A stretch of DNA of 64,000 nucleotides, from assembly GCF_965638725.1 (NCBI RefSeq), contig NC_134949.1, positions 50,248,151-50,312,150 of the forward strand. Reading direction: 5' to 3'. The stretch is from Aptenodytes patagonicus (taxonomy: Eukaryota > Chordata > Aves > Sphenisciformes > Spheniscidae). A model generated the notes under the pieces. It searched no databases, had not been told where the DNA came from, and worked only from the letters and a program-made list of their open reading frames with translations. Positions 1-12,527 of this stretch are shown one piece after another. The first letter of the stretch is position 1; the number at the start of each line of letters is the position of its first letter. A program made the translations under genes and the position numbers.

Positions 1-159
1 GCATGTGTTGTTAGCACAGAAAACTGTTGATCAACCAAAGGCAATAGTGACCACATGAGTAGATTTTTCTCATAAATGTTTTCGTGGCCAACAAAAACTC
101 ATCAGTAGCCACTGCATTTGTGCATATTGGAAAGATGAAATAAATTAAGTTCTGATTAC

Positions 160-327
160 CTCTAATTGATCAGACTGCTCATTTTCATCATAGACAAATG
201 GGTGAGGCAGGTCTCCAAGCGGTATGTCATAGAACTCAGAATCATAAATTACGGTATCAGTGATAGGTGCAGCTCCAACAGACTTGAAGATAAAAAATCC
301 CAGAAAAATATTTACAAAGGTCTGCAT
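160..327 (-). CDS. EPYC: Epiphycan, first coding exon (exon 2), partial gene
   Basis: This exon encodes the first 56 residues of a class III small leucine-rich proteoglycan of cartilage matrix. The start codon is at 325-327. Residues 1-20 form a hydrophobic signal peptide ending near SVGAA, followed by an acidic, tyrosine-bearing N-terminal stretch (IYDSEFYD, then HPFVYDENEQSD), which fits the sulfatable N-terminus of epiphycan/PG-Lb. The exon runs from a pyrimidine-rich acceptor (CTTCTCTTTCAG, exon from 340, 13 nt of 5'UTR) to a GAG/GTAATC donor after 160, phase 0. The remaining exons with the leucine-rich repeats lie left of the window. Position next to KERA on the same strand agrees with the vertebrate SLRP cluster. 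Osteoglycin is the closest alternative, but its N-terminus differs and it lies in another cluster. Confidence 0.88.
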
Positions 328-340
328 TCTGCTTTCTTTT

Positions 341-2484
341 CTGAAAGAGAAGAAAATGGACAAAACATGGGTAATCTGGTATTTGCAAGGAATCTATGAA
401 AATTTAATCTCGCAAATCCAGTACTTATAAGTATGCAACAATATTTCTGATGGATAACTCATATTTATTCATGATGACTCAATGGTTTATTCTGTTTTGC
501 TTCATGGAGAGTCCCTGGATCTGAGAATTTCTGCAGACTGCTTTGGCCATAATAACATTTGGATAATATAGGAAAGACCTATTGAGTTTTATTGGTATAA
601 AAATAAACTGGCCTCAATGAGGAAGTACCTGAAAAGGTGAAAGGAAGATATATATTAATCTTTTTCCCCTTTCATCTAACTTCACCTATTTCCATTGCAC
701 CATTAGAAAAGAACTTTTGAAAAACTAATGAAAAGCTAAATTATTCTATTATTTGTGTCTATCACAATAAATAATCTTTTGAAATGTACAACAATGTAAT
801 TAATTTTGTCTTTCTCATCCACCATTTAAAAAAAAAAAAGATTAGAAAACATTTGGACCTCTTTCTTTGTTGTCTCTGGATAAGCATAATAAAACCACTT
901 TTCACCCACTAGTTGTTTTGCCAGGATATAATTTTAAGTGGTTGAATGGTGTGGCATATTTGGACCATCACTTCTGCAAAGGTCTGGGGAGCAAAATAAA
1001 AAGTAGTCTGTGTTCTCCATAGCCCTGTAAGTGACAGTACTCTGCATTCCTCCATTATTCAATCAACACCATTTTTAAAGTAGTGAGAAATGGTAGCATA
1101 GTACAGTCACCTGTTCCCCTTGGAGAACAGAATTGTAAAATAGAATTATCACCCATTTAAAAGTTCCATGTTTTAGTAAAATAGTAGAAAATTCATGCTA
1201 GGCTTGAATATTAGTGTTTATGCATTCCTTATTCCTTGTAAGTGATGTATTCACTATTATCATATAAAATGCCTGACACAAGGCTCTATTCAGCATTCTT
1301 TACTTACACCTTGATTTAGCTACAGCTCCCACTAATTTCACCAAAAGCACAATGATGAGCAGTGCATAAGTCTAATAAATTGTACTCCTGATGTGATGCC
1401 ATAATACACACACTTAAATATTTCATTTTTAAACTGTAGCTACTTAAAACAGATTAAGTATAAGAAATGCATGAGACACTTTCTTGAATGTGTGTGCTGA
1501 GCAGCAAGCTGAATTTTAGCTTCATGAAAAGAGGTCTTTACGAAGCTGGTTTAGGCATGAGGATATGAAATTCCTCTGGGGATGGTGAGCAACATAAGGC
1601 ATTCATTTTTCCCTTATTTGCTTTATTCAAAAAGGCTTTTCAGCTGCTGCTGGGAGAAGCTTGAGTCACTTGGGCTTGTCTTTGAGAAGACAGAGTTGAA
1701 TTGCACCTTTCAGTATTACCTTCCAATATTACTAAAGGTATTCTGCTTCGTTACAAAAAAATGAAATGAAATAAAATAAAATAAAATAAAAATGCAACCA
1801 ATCTCTGAAATAAACTGAAGTATACTGGAGCTTGTTTTTTTTCTGTCTTTATATTTTTCTGCTGCCTATTTCTGACAGGACTGGTTTTGGTCTTGCTTTT
1901 CTTTTGCATGTCATTTATCCCAAAATATTCAGCTGTAAAGGATGTTATCTATTAATCCAAAATATAATACTAACATATCTGGTGTAATTTTTCCTCTGAA
2001 TAACAATTCCTAAATAAAAAAATTACTCATTATTCAAAATTGTTTTTATTTCACATTACCTAGAAATAAAAAGTTTTTAAAGGGTATAGAGTTGATAAGT
2101 ATTTCATTCTGAATATATATAGACAAAACCAGCAAATATAATGATAACCTCTGTGAAAAAAAAAAATTATTTACCTATGACTATAGTATCTGCACTAACT
2201 TACAGAGTTTGCATGTCTCTGTACTTCCCTTATGTGTAATATATTGGAACACAGTGTAATGATATTGGCATCTGCAGTAGCTGTAAGATCAAATATTTTG
2301 ATGAAGATTACGTACTCCTCTCACAGGAAGGAACTAAGACATATCCAGGGAAAAATAAATAATCTCCTCAATCTGCAGCCTTTGAATCAGTATTATGCAT
2401 GATAAAATAAAACAAATACTATAAAAATATTTCCAGCATTAAAAATCCAATTAACTGTTTTAAGAGAGAAGTACCAAAACTTAC
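341..2484 (-). other. EPYC: Predicted EPYC intron 1
   Basis: Bounded by the GTAAGT donor at 2484 and the CTTTCAG acceptor at 341 on the minus strand. AT-rich; contains the AAAAT repeat and no coding region. Its reality depends on the exon 1 prediction. Confidence 0.5.
1761..1794. repeat. AAAAT-type pentanucleotide repeat in EPYC intron 1
   Basis: AAATG then AAATA units in tandem (period 5), interrupted once. It lies in the predicted first intron of EPYC. Confidence 0.8.
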
Positions 2485-2622
2485 CTTTAGCTTCCAATCT
2501 CTCAAATGGGATTGAGTTACTCAGAATGCAGAGCCAGTGGTATTAGACCCCGACCAATGGCAGTGGCATTCTGGGGCTGTGGGAGGTGGTACAGCTTCTA
2601 CCCTCAACTGGAGACCTCAGCC
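2485..2622 (-). other. EPYC: Predicted noncoding exon 1 of epiphycan
   Basis: Inferred 5'UTR exon. On the minus strand a TATAAA at 2650-2655 is followed about 30 nt downstream by a presumed start near 2622, and the exon closes with a consensus donor CTAAAG/GTAAGT (last exon base 2485). Splicing to the acceptor at 340 gives a 2144-nt intron 1 and a 5'UTR of about 150 nt. The stretch is richer in G+C than its surroundings. The start base is an estimate. Other possibilities are a chance TATA/donor pair or an exon of an unrelated transcript. Confidence 0.55.
2543..2569 (-). other. Short upstream ORF inside the predicted EPYC 5'UTR
   Basis: The predicted exon 1 holds one ATG (2567-2569) opening an 8-codon frame (MPLPLVGV) that stops with TAA at 2543-2545, before the epiphycan start. 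If the exon is real, scanning ribosomes would meet it first. It may equally have no function. Confidence 0.35.
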
Positions 2623-2649
2623 CAGGGAGTTTCTCGGACTTCAAACACC

Positions 2650-2655
2650 TTTATA
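2650..2655 (-). promoter_or_regulatory. EPYC: TATA box of the predicted EPYC promoter
   Basis: The minus strand reads TATAAA inside GCAAATATAAAGG, placed about 30 nt before the inferred exon 1. It is supported by spacing to a strong splice donor and by position upstream of the epiphycan start codon on the same strand. Confidence 0.5.
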
Positions 2656-4094
2656 TTTGCTTTTGCTGAATCAAATTTTAGCAAGGTCAGACAAAGCTTT
2701 ATTGTAAGCAAATGGCTTTTTACCCTTTCCCCTCAAATTTCTTACTGCACCTACCAATATACCGATATACCAATAACACTCTCAGTTGCATTCTGGAAGC
2801 AATCTTTTGGGTGTCCTGATAATCTAGAAATGCATATTTTCCAACGTCCAAAATCAAGGCTTAAGCAAATTGGATAACGTATGAATATTTTTTCCTATAT
2901 GTAACATTTTTATTTTGGGGTTCATTGTACATGATAATGTTTAATGAATTTCCATCTGCTGTGGGTACTATCTGGTATGTATTTAGAGGTACTTTTTTTT
3001 CCTTTACTTTTTTTGTAAGTACTTATGAGGGGATACTCATAGGATCTACTCCTTCCAATATGTTTTCCTTCTGAAGTGGAAATACCACTTCCTTAAAAGA
3101 GATGAACTGATATAATATGCTGCAAATGATAGGCATACACTGTAGCATCATGCACTTTATTACACCAGAAATAGGTTTTACAATGTTACCAGAAGTCAAG
3201 CTCTCTCTTTTCCTTATTGACAGCATTTTCTTTATTGTCACTTCCTACTTAATTTTGTTCTTACTTTTATATTACTGGTATTTTGTACAACATACAACCA
3301 TTCCTCTGAACTTTTTCATCATTCCTCCAACTCTTTAATGAAATATACCTCCTACTGTCAATGTCCTATATTAACACTTAAGAAAAGGCAGAACCCATTC
3401 CTTATCTATGGAGGAATATAAGATTCATGTAGAAGACTCCAATGTGCTAAGCAAACCTGATTCCCTTTGTTTTATGTAATTTCCACATCAAAATTTTTCC
3501 AATAAGACCATCCTAGAAGGCCAAAGTTGTATGAGGCACTGAAAGCATGTTAAGGATTTTAAACCAGCTCTCAATAATTTGAATGTCCAACATCAAACTT
3601 CTAATGCTAGCCTAGGGAATCCAAGACACTTGAAAGGGTTTGGCAGATAGAAAGGTCAAAGGGTAGAAGAGCAACAGCTCTGTTAGCAGATAGGTAGAGG
3701 GTAGGATATTGTAGGACATATCGAATGTCATTAGGTATCATGTGCTGTTTTGACAATTAAGTCAAGTCTGTAGTGCCTTACGGTACTGCAACTGCTCCTG
3801 CATGACAGACTTCTTTCTAAGGAAGGTTCAGCATGATTTGCTTTTATAAAAATGGGGGCCTTGGATCATTAAATCAGATATTTTTAATTTCCATATTCAC
3901 AGTCCCTTCCCATTGTAAAAGCAGCTTCTTCCATGAAGTATCAGGGCAATAAGTACAGGGTGAGCACAACACTACTGTGTCCTGTTGCTATTCTTTTTCT
4001 TGAGGTCAGTAGCTTCGGCCTCATTTTACTCCTTAAGTTAGTGATCTAGTTGCTTTCAATGCCTGTGTATGGTCCTTCCTGGCAACAAAGCAAA
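2656..4094. other. Intergenic, upstream of EPYC
   Basis: AT-rich sequence between the predicted EPYC promoter and the first CR1 element. Short open frames are present on both strands but none resembles a known protein. The EPYC promoter-proximal control region would lie here; no specific site could be defined. Confidence 0.5.
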
Positions 4095-5619
4095 TAGAAT
4101 CATAGAATCATGGAATCATTAAGGTTGGAAGAGACCGCTAAGATCATCGAGTCCAACCGTCAACCCAACACCACCATGCCCACTAAACCATGTCCCTAAG
4201 TGCCGCATCTACACATCTTTTAAATACGTCCAGGGATGGTGACTCAACCACTTCCCTGGGCAGCCTGTTCCAATGTTTAACCACTCCTTCAGGAAAGAAA
4301 TTTTTCCTCACGTCCAATCTAAACCTCCCCTGGCGCAACTTGAGGCCATTTCCTCTCGTCCTATCGCTAGTTCCTTGGGAGAAGAGACCAACACCCACCT
4401 CACTACAACCTCCTTTCAGGTAGTTGTAGAGAGCGATGAGGTCTCCCCTCAGCCTCCTTTTCTCCAGGCTAAACAACCCCAGTTCCCTCAGCCGCTCCTC
4501 ATCAGACTTGTTCTCCAGACCCCTCACCAGCCTCGTTGCCCTTCTCTGGACACGTTCCAGCACCTCAACGTCCTTCTTGTAGTGAGGGGCCCAAAACTGA
4601 ACACAGTATTCGAGCCTGTGCGGCCTCACCAGTGCCGAGTACAGGGGCACGATCACTTCCCTACTCCTGCTGGCCACACTATTTATTTCTGATCCAAGCC
4701 AGGATGCCATTGGCCTTCTTGGCCGCCTGGGCACACTGCCCGCTCATGTTCAGCCAGCTGTCGACCAGCACCCCCAGGTCCTTTTCCGACAGGCAGCTTT
4801 CCAGCCACTCTTCCCCAAGCCTGTAGCGCTACATGGGGTTGTTGTGGCCGAAGTGCAGGACCTGGCACTTGGCCTTGTTGAATCTCATACAGTTGGCCTG
4901 GGCCCATCGATCCAGCCTGTCCAGGTCCCTCTGCAGAGCCTTCCTACCCTCGAGCAGATCAACACTCCCGCCCAACTTGGTGTCGTCTGCAAACTTACTG
5001 AGGGTGCACTTGATCCCCTCTTCCAGATCATTGATAAAGATATTAAACAAGACTGGCCCCAAAACTGAGCCCTGGGGAACACCGCTTGTGACCCGGCCAC
5101 CAACTGGATTTAACTCCATTCACCACAACTCTCTGGGCCCGGCTGTCCAGCCAGTTTTTGACCCAGCGCAGAGTACACCTGTCTAAGCCGTGAGCCGCCA
5201 GCTTCTCTAGGAGAATGCTGTGGGAGACGGTGTCAAAGGCCTTACTGAAGTCCAGGTAGACCACATCCACAGCCTTTTCCTCATCCACTAGGCGGGTCAC
5301 CTGGTCATAGAAGGAGGTCAGGTTGGTCAAGCAGGACCTGCCTCTCATAAACCCATGCTGGCTGGGCCTGATCCTCTGGTTGTCCCGCTCATGCCTTGTG
5401 AGCGCCCTCAAGATGAACCGCTCCATAATCTTCCCCAGCACCGAGGTCAGGCTGACAGGCCTGTAGTTCCCCGGATCCTCCTTCCGGCCCTTCTTGTAGA
5501 TGGGTGTCACATTGGCAAGCCTCCAGTCGCCCAGGACCTCCCCTGTTAACCAGGACTGCTGATAGATGATGGAGAGCGGCTTGGCGAGCTCCTCCACCAG
5601 CTCTCTCAGCACCCTCGGG
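4095..5619 (-). mobile_element. CR1 LINE, 5'-truncated, with broken reverse transcriptase frame
   Basis: A non-LTR retrotransposon fragment of about 1.5 kb on the minus strand. Its 3' end (low coordinate) has the CR1 tail: TTCCAACC followed by tandem ATTCTATG-type units at 4095-4120. Reading inward, the frames give the reverse transcriptase fingers (NVTPIYKKG), the YLDFSKAFD motif [11 protein letters not shown], the catalytic FADD (about 4982-4993), and the conserved C-terminal segment ending [11 protein letters not shown]. The frame is broken: a run of three C at 5092-5094 appears to hold an extra base, shifting between motif A and the FADD part, and there is a stop at 4829-4831 after HFGHNNPM. 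The 5' part of the element, including the endonuclease domain, is absent. It cannot be autonomous. Frames are otherwise well preserved, so the copy is fairly young compared with those at 45 kb. Confidence 0.95.
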
Positions 5620-8008
5620 TAATATATATCATCCCAAAATTGAATAAATACGCATTAAAGACATCTGCAGATATATCTTCTGCAGCAAAATGCATCATGT
5701 CACCTTCTTACTGCTACTGGTAATTTTTATGTTGCTCCATGTGCTGAAGTAATTAACATTATTTCACTTTTAAGTATTTTATTTGTTACTGTGCTTGGCC
5801 ATTTAAGATTTACTCTTCTAAATCCTCACTCCCAATATGTCTTCTTCATTTACAAAACTTATTCTCTCTAGACAGGCCTAGTGTTCATTTATTTCACTCA
5901 TACAAAAGACCCAAATCTTTTATTCTTTATTGAGGAAAAATTCTTACCTACAACAAATTCTGCATATCAATATTAATGTTTTTTCTTCATTTTTACACAA
6001 CTAAGTTGATTTAGACATACTGTGACCTAGGGCCTGAAAATTTTGTATCTTTTGGTCTGTAGGTTTGCTTTTTTGTTTTATTAAGACCAGTGAAGTTCTA
6101 AACCTCTTTGGCTCTGGATCTTAACTTAATCTTGATTTTTAGTGGCTTACTGTATTCCTGTCAGATTACAATATGCTTTGCTGGGCTTGTTTTCCAGAAA
6201 CACTAAACAAGTAAAATTAATTAAAGGCAAACATTAACTTACAAACATTGATATTGCTTCTATTTTTTGTTAGAGCTATGGAAAGTTATCTGAAAAAGGA
6301 TATATTTTATACAAAGAATTTTACAAACTTATGAGTATGATGTTTCATATGGCACACAAATTTTGCCAATAACGGTCAAACAAAGAAAACAGTTTTGTTT
6401 GTCTCAATTTATGCTTTAAAGAACAAGAACTTGGAGATTGAGTGGTATATCTGTAGAGGACATGCCTTAGTTAATGCTGGAATTAACATTTGGCATTTTG
6501 TTTGAGCTTGGATGCTAGAAGTCCTGATGCTGGAAACCCTAGACTAGCTAGAAACCCAAGAGACCCAACATTTAAGCAATTCAAGACTATTATGCCATTA
6601 AAAGCAAAGGAAAAGAAAGACTACTTATAACCCTTGTGGTGTTGCTGAGCAGAAAGACAAGCATTTTAAAATGCTCACAGAAAATCTGTGCTTGAGCTAG
6701 GAACTGATTCAGATCACTGCCTTGTGCTTTCTGAATCCTGTTATCAAAGAAGATAATGAAATTCCTGAGTCTGACTAAAGGACATTTGGGAGTGAGCTTT
6801 TCATGTCCTCTAATTAGTCCCTTCACTGACACTTGTTTTTTTTTCCAGATCCTCTGGCCTTGTGCAGTTTAAGTTACTGTCTTGCAAACTTCCCCAGTTG
6901 TTTCTAAATCTTGCCGTCTGACTTACTAACTTGGGCTTGATTAAAAGCTTACTAAAGTTAATGGAGACTTGCATCGCAGTCAGTGGTTTTTGGAGCATGA
7001 CTTCAGCTGGAAGCATATCCAGCTGTGGTCATTGCCTAACACATCACTAGCTAAAATGCATTCCCATTGTATAATTGCTGGCAGTGCTAAATGAATTAAT
7101 TTATTCCCTTGTTTTTTGAGAGGGCTTTGTTTCCATTTCAGTTCTCCCAGTTCTTGGAGGTGCAATGACTCCTAACTGTGTTCTTGAACTCAGTGCCAAA
7201 GCCTCGGGGTTGTCCTATTCTTGTTTTTCCAAAACCTTGATTATAAAGCACTGAGCCTTTGATTCAGACTGTCAGCATCCACTTGATATAAATATAATTT
7301 TTTCTTTGCTTTGTTTTCTTTTGGGCCTCACAGATTCATCCCCAGGAACGTGTGATAAGAAAGAATGTGTGGGAAAAATTCTAGTTTTGCCATAAAACGA
7401 AAAATCCTGTCTGACCCTCAGAAAGAGTTTGTGTATGGTACCAAGTTTCCCTCTCAGCACCTTCTCAATCTGCTAGCCTGAACAGAAGTACAGGTCTTCA
7501 GTCTGCTGCGTCAGCTCTGGAAAGTTCTAGTGCTGATTTTTAACAGGGACAGCAAGATAATATCCAGCTTTGGAAGGAGTGATGGGGGAGTCCCAAAATG
7601 AGTCATTCATTTGGTTGTTTCTACTTGGCACCTGGCTAAAAGATGCTCCCGGTCTGAAACTATAGCGTAAGAGCAATAAATGAAGATGTTGATGTATTTT
7701 CATATAAAAAATGAAAGATCACCTTCTCCTGGGCCAAGGACCAGTCTACATAAGGGAGAGGAAATACATGAGTGTTCCAGTACTGGTGACAGTAAGCTCA
7801 GCTGCTTGGGCTACACAGCCTTTTAAAAAGAGGCATTGGGTTTCTTCCAACTCTTTTCCACATTCTGTGACCAGAAGTGCATCTGCCATATGAAAAAAGT
7901 GGGGTCACTTGTATTATGTGATGGGGATAATTGTGTTTTGGTCATATGTGGGAGGTCCGTAAGTATTCATTTCTCAGGATATGCTATGTCTCATGACCAA
8001 AATGCAGG

Positions 8009-8034
8009 TAACGTTAGCATGTTAACGTTAGCAT
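8009..8034. repeat. Two direct copies of TAACGTTAGCAT
   Basis: TAACGTTAGCAT occurs at 8009-8020 and 8023-8034; each begins with the palindrome TAACGTTA. A further degenerate GCATTAATGTTAG follows near 8046-8056. Probably a small tandem duplication; function unknown. Confidence 0.6.
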
Positions 8035-9205
8035 TAGCTTGTCAGCATTAATGTTAGTATAAGGAAACGAATGTGGGGCACTTACAAAAGAAGGCGGCAA
8101 AAATAGTCAGGTTGAATTGGTATAAAGCACTGGGTGTAAGCCAAAGACTATAGGTTAGGCTCACCAAGCAGAGACAAGAGCCATCTATTCCAAATAAAGT
8201 TGGTATGAGAATGTCACCTCTGTGGGTATAGAAAACATTGGTCTTAAACTTTAAATTTGACATTTTTGGCAGATTCCTTATATATTTAAGCCTATGCAAA
8301 GATTATTTCTAGAAAAATCAAGTTTGTGTTGTTTCCCTAAAAGCCCTGTATAATATGTAGTTTATTTTTCATATACTAGGAGAGAATTCATACTTGAAGT
8401 AATAAAATGTCATACATTGTATCACTTTGGTTACTGATTTAATTTTTGCAATTTTTGCTCTTTTTAAAATGACTATAAACTGTTATCTACTTAGGTCAGT
8501 TTTCAGATTATTTGGTGGCACACATGTACCCTTTATTAATAAAATGCCCACAGTGAATGCTTGTTTTCTTTGACTTTATTGTAGAGAAGGACCGTAAAGT
8601 AGATGTAATTCCTTCTACAGACATTCTAAACTATTTGGAATGACAGCTATTATTGTGAACTTGTAAAAATTTTATTTTAGAATTTAAAATATGGTTTTTC
8701 AACCAATACCCTCTAATCTGCATATATGTAGCTCAACCTAATCCAATTGGATAATTTTTAGTTTTCTAAATAAAAGTAGTATTTGGCACACCAAACTATG
8801 TCCACTGAATGTTCACGAAAAACTTTACTAAGGCGCATAGCGAAGAGCTTTCCCTTTTTGCACCTGGATCCATCATCTTTGACATCCTACTTCCCTCAGG
8901 CCTTCAATGCTAGAATCCTCCAACATTTTCATGAATGTTATATACTGTATCAGAGAGTCTGCATCATGTCCAAACAAATGTTTTTCTCAGCTTGTTCTTG
9001 GTGTGTGACGTTATTATTTACTGAATCATTATTTATTATTTATTTTCCAATTTTAAATATGTGGTCAAGATTATATTGAACAAAGAAATCACGACGTGAA
9101 ATCCTGGAATCACTGAAGTTAGCTACAATCAATTTCAGGGCTAAAATTCAGGCAAGTATTTTAGAGTGTTTCCTTCTGAGATACTGAACACCCTGACTCT
9201 TCTTT

Positions 9206-9226
9206 GTGTTTGTTTGTTTGTTTGTT
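9206..9226. repeat. TTTG microsatellite
   Basis: About five tandem TTTG units, a simple repeat in intergenic sequence. Confidence 0.8.
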
Positions 9227-12127
9227 CTAAAGGCATAGTGAGAGGACACAGAGGTAGGAAGCTGCTTTGATACATCGCTTGCCTGTCTCAGTATCACTTG
9301 CATTTCATGAATTGCTGGGTTGTGGAACCTCGTTCACCCTAGGACCCTGGGAAAAAGAATGCATCATATGAACCTCGCTGGGGCTAGGGAACAAAGGCCG
9401 GAGAACAGAAAAAACAAATGTCTCAGAGAGGAGGAGAAAGGAAGGAAATCATGTGTCTGCAGAAGGGATTAGCATTTCCATTTTGCTCATCAAAGTTAAA
9501 CAAAGTACAAAAGAAGGATTTAGAGTGCTCCAACTGTTCTATCCCTTGTGCAAATTGCCATAAACAGGAGCAAAAAGAGAGTTAAACAGAAAATGTGAGA
9601 TAGCTACAATTGTTTTTACTAATAAAGTCTTGTTTAGGTTTAAATATTTCTGCATAAACAGTGAATGCAAGGAAGAAAAAAGCTTTTTAATGAGTCACAG
9701 AACTAACTAAAAACCCATTACCTATGGATCAACTCAAATGCCTTATTTCTCACCTCAGTTTGCCTGATTTTCAGTTCTCGATGGCAAATTCCCTTTCAAT
9801 TCACATACCCTTAGAAGCTGTTATTCTTTTCCTTTAAAGTTATTTTTATTGCCACCTTTTACTTCCATGGTTGATGTAGGCAGATTAAAGTGTCAGATCT
9901 TGTAGTATAAGACTTTTTTCCTGTCATTCAAATATTAATTGTTGCTCTTTTGTACTGCCTATCCAGATGCTTTTTTTTTTTTTTTCTCTTCCAGAAAAAA
10001 AATAGCATGACTAAAATTTGTCAGACGTATGCTGGATCTGGTTAATACTGATTACTAACAGTGACATCTCAGAATATTTCCATGCAGTCTGGTCTACCAA
10101 ACTATGATGCTTTTCTAAATTAACACCCAGAATTTTGTTTTATTGCATATGTAAAGCCCATATCTATTTAGACTCTGATTCATTATTGTATTCAGTATAC
10201 CTGGAATTTCTTAATTGTTAAGAATAAAGCATTAGCTTTAACAGGGACCACGCACATTTACAGTAAAATCAAACATCAAATCCATAGTTACAACAACAGG
10301 AATGGATGGCTCCCACTTTTCTTTTGGAAAGAATGATTTAGAACCTGCAATATCTGCTTCTGAAATTATTAAACTTTGTTATAAACTAAGAGAATGATCC
10401 AAAAGCTATTACTTTTAATCATCTTTAGCCAGGCTTGCTGGCATGACTGTAAAATTCAAAGATCCTCCTTAAACACATTTCCAATTTTACTTCACTAACA
10501 TTTGTTTGTATAATCAGCCCATAAGTTAAATCCATCACAGCGTGCTGTTCACTCTTTCTGTATGTTACAAATTTTCAAGCAGATGAAAAGCTTGTCAGAT
10601 TATTACTATATATTATACATGAATAAATCATATGGTTAGCTTAGAAGAGCACTTAGAAAATCAGAGAACTCTGATTATTCAAACTGCTAAAACAGATCTG
10701 AAATAGCCTTTATAATAAATTATATTCCTTGTACTTCTTTTTATTTGATTCAAAAGTCTCAAGAGAATATATTTTTCTCAGGGTATTTAGTAATTTCAGT
10801 TTGGACACAACTGCCAGGTAATACTGAAACATAATCTAAATTGAGGTTGGTGCTTAAGATAACATTTTTCCTTGTTCCCTGTGAACATGCAGACGAGAGA
10901 TGGAGAGATGTACTTTCTGAAGATTTGCTGGAGAAATCATAATGGGTCGGGTTTTTTCTACCTTGTTACTAATCCTTTCATACTTTTGAAATAAATTGGG
11001 TGAAAACAAATGTGCATTTTGTGTGTCATTGGTCTATCAGTTATGTGCACACACACAGACATATGCAGGTTATACTGTAGCTTGTTAATGAAGGCAGTCT
11101 CAGGAATTCCCACTGAGGCCAAAGACGGGAGTCAGAGCTTCAGACTCACATACTTGGGTTATATTCCACTCACATTAGACAGACTGCCGTTCTTCTAAAA
11201 CCAAATTTACAGTTTGCTGTTTAAGAGGTATAATTTGCATCAGTTTTGAGAAGGAGTTGGGAAAGGAATCTCTGTTCTTTCTTTAATCATAGTTGAACAT
11301 AAGATAGCACTGCTGAGTATGCAAGCATGCGGTGTGGCAGAATGGTTTTTATTAACATCCAGAGCTATTGTCTGCTGTTCCAGCCCAGCCTGTGGACTGG
11401 TTGGTGTTAGACCCTTTCAGGAAAACGCAGTTCCTGGCCCCAGAGATGGAAAACTTCAGAGTGCTTTTGCTTAGCTAAACAAGTACAGTTCAGAGCTGGG
11501 TTATCATATTTATCGCTAAAAGATGTATGATGTTTTGCTTGGGATGGAAAAATAAACCAGAAACAAGGTTCAATAAGACAAGGATTTGGAATTCAGTAGA
11601 GCACAGGCTTTGTATTGTATATTGTACATTGACATACCCTTTTATTCAAAAGAAATGGTGAAGACTATTTTACTATACTTATTTCATGGATAGAGACTGT
11701 AAAAGATTTTACATAATGAGGGTCATAATGTCCTCAATATCCTGAGTAAATTTGAAATTAAGGTCATGAATTAAAGTTGTTTTTCTCATTAGCATAAATT
11801 TTACACAATTTCCTATGATGTTTGAATACGAAATTGTATGTGTGTTCTTAGGTTTACATTTTGTACTGCATATATTGCAGTTTTACACCTTCTACATATG
11901 CTTCTAAAATGTTCAAAAAATGCAAATGATTGTTTGCATTTGAATGCCTTCATGTAATCCTACAGTTGTAACATAAAAATGATCTCTGCTTTCACTTAAT
12001 TCGTTACAAAATGCATGAATATTAATTGCTTGTAGTATCTTAAATTTTACAATGCCGGTACAACTCACTAGCAAGTAATTATCACCTACAGTGATCCAAA
12101 GAAGTTATAATTACTCCAACCTGCAGA

Positions 12128-12527
12128 ACATAACTGGGGTTGTTTAGCCTGGAGAAGAGGAGGCTCAGGGGAGACCTCATCGCTCCCTACAACTCCCTGA
12201 AAGGAGGTTGTAGTGAGGTGGGTGTCGGTCTCTTCTCCCAGGTAACAAGCCACAGGATGAGAGGAAACGGCCTCAAGTTGCGCCAGGGGAGCTTTAGATC
12301 GGATATTGGGAAAATTTTTTTCACCGAAAAGGTTGTCAAGCACTGGAACAGGCTGCCCAGGGAAGTGGTGGAGTCACCATCCCTGAAGGTATTTAAAAGA
12401 CGTGTAGATGTGGTGCTTAGGGACATGGTTTAGTGGTGGACTTGGCAATGCTAGGTTAATAGTTGGACTTGATGATCTTAAAGGTCTTTTCCAACCTAAA
12501 TGATTCTTTGATTTGATGATTCTGTAA
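12128..12527 (+). mobile_element. CR1 LINE 3' end fragment
   Basis: Plus-strand copy of the last part of CR1: the frame from about 12140 to 12433 encodes the conserved C-terminus ([39 protein letters not shown]), followed by the CR1 3'UTR (TTGGACTTGATGATCTT, TTCCAACCTAAATGATTCT) and degenerate ATTCT tail to about 12527. Opposite in direction to the 4.1-kb copy. Dead: only the last fifth or so of ORF2 is present. Confidence 0.93.

Larger units (their letters stand above)
5620..12127. other. Intergenic EPYC-KERA, first part
   Basis: About 6.5 kb of AT-rich single-copy-looking sequence. No exon, RNA gene or recognisable repeat beyond simple tracts (TTTG units near 9206-9226 and a T run near 9971). 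Open frames are short and without recognisable domains. Confidence 0.5.

Noticed and set aside
4190-5186. Plus-strand open frames of 74-139 codons
   Set aside because: They are antisense shadows of the CR1 reverse transcriptase frames.
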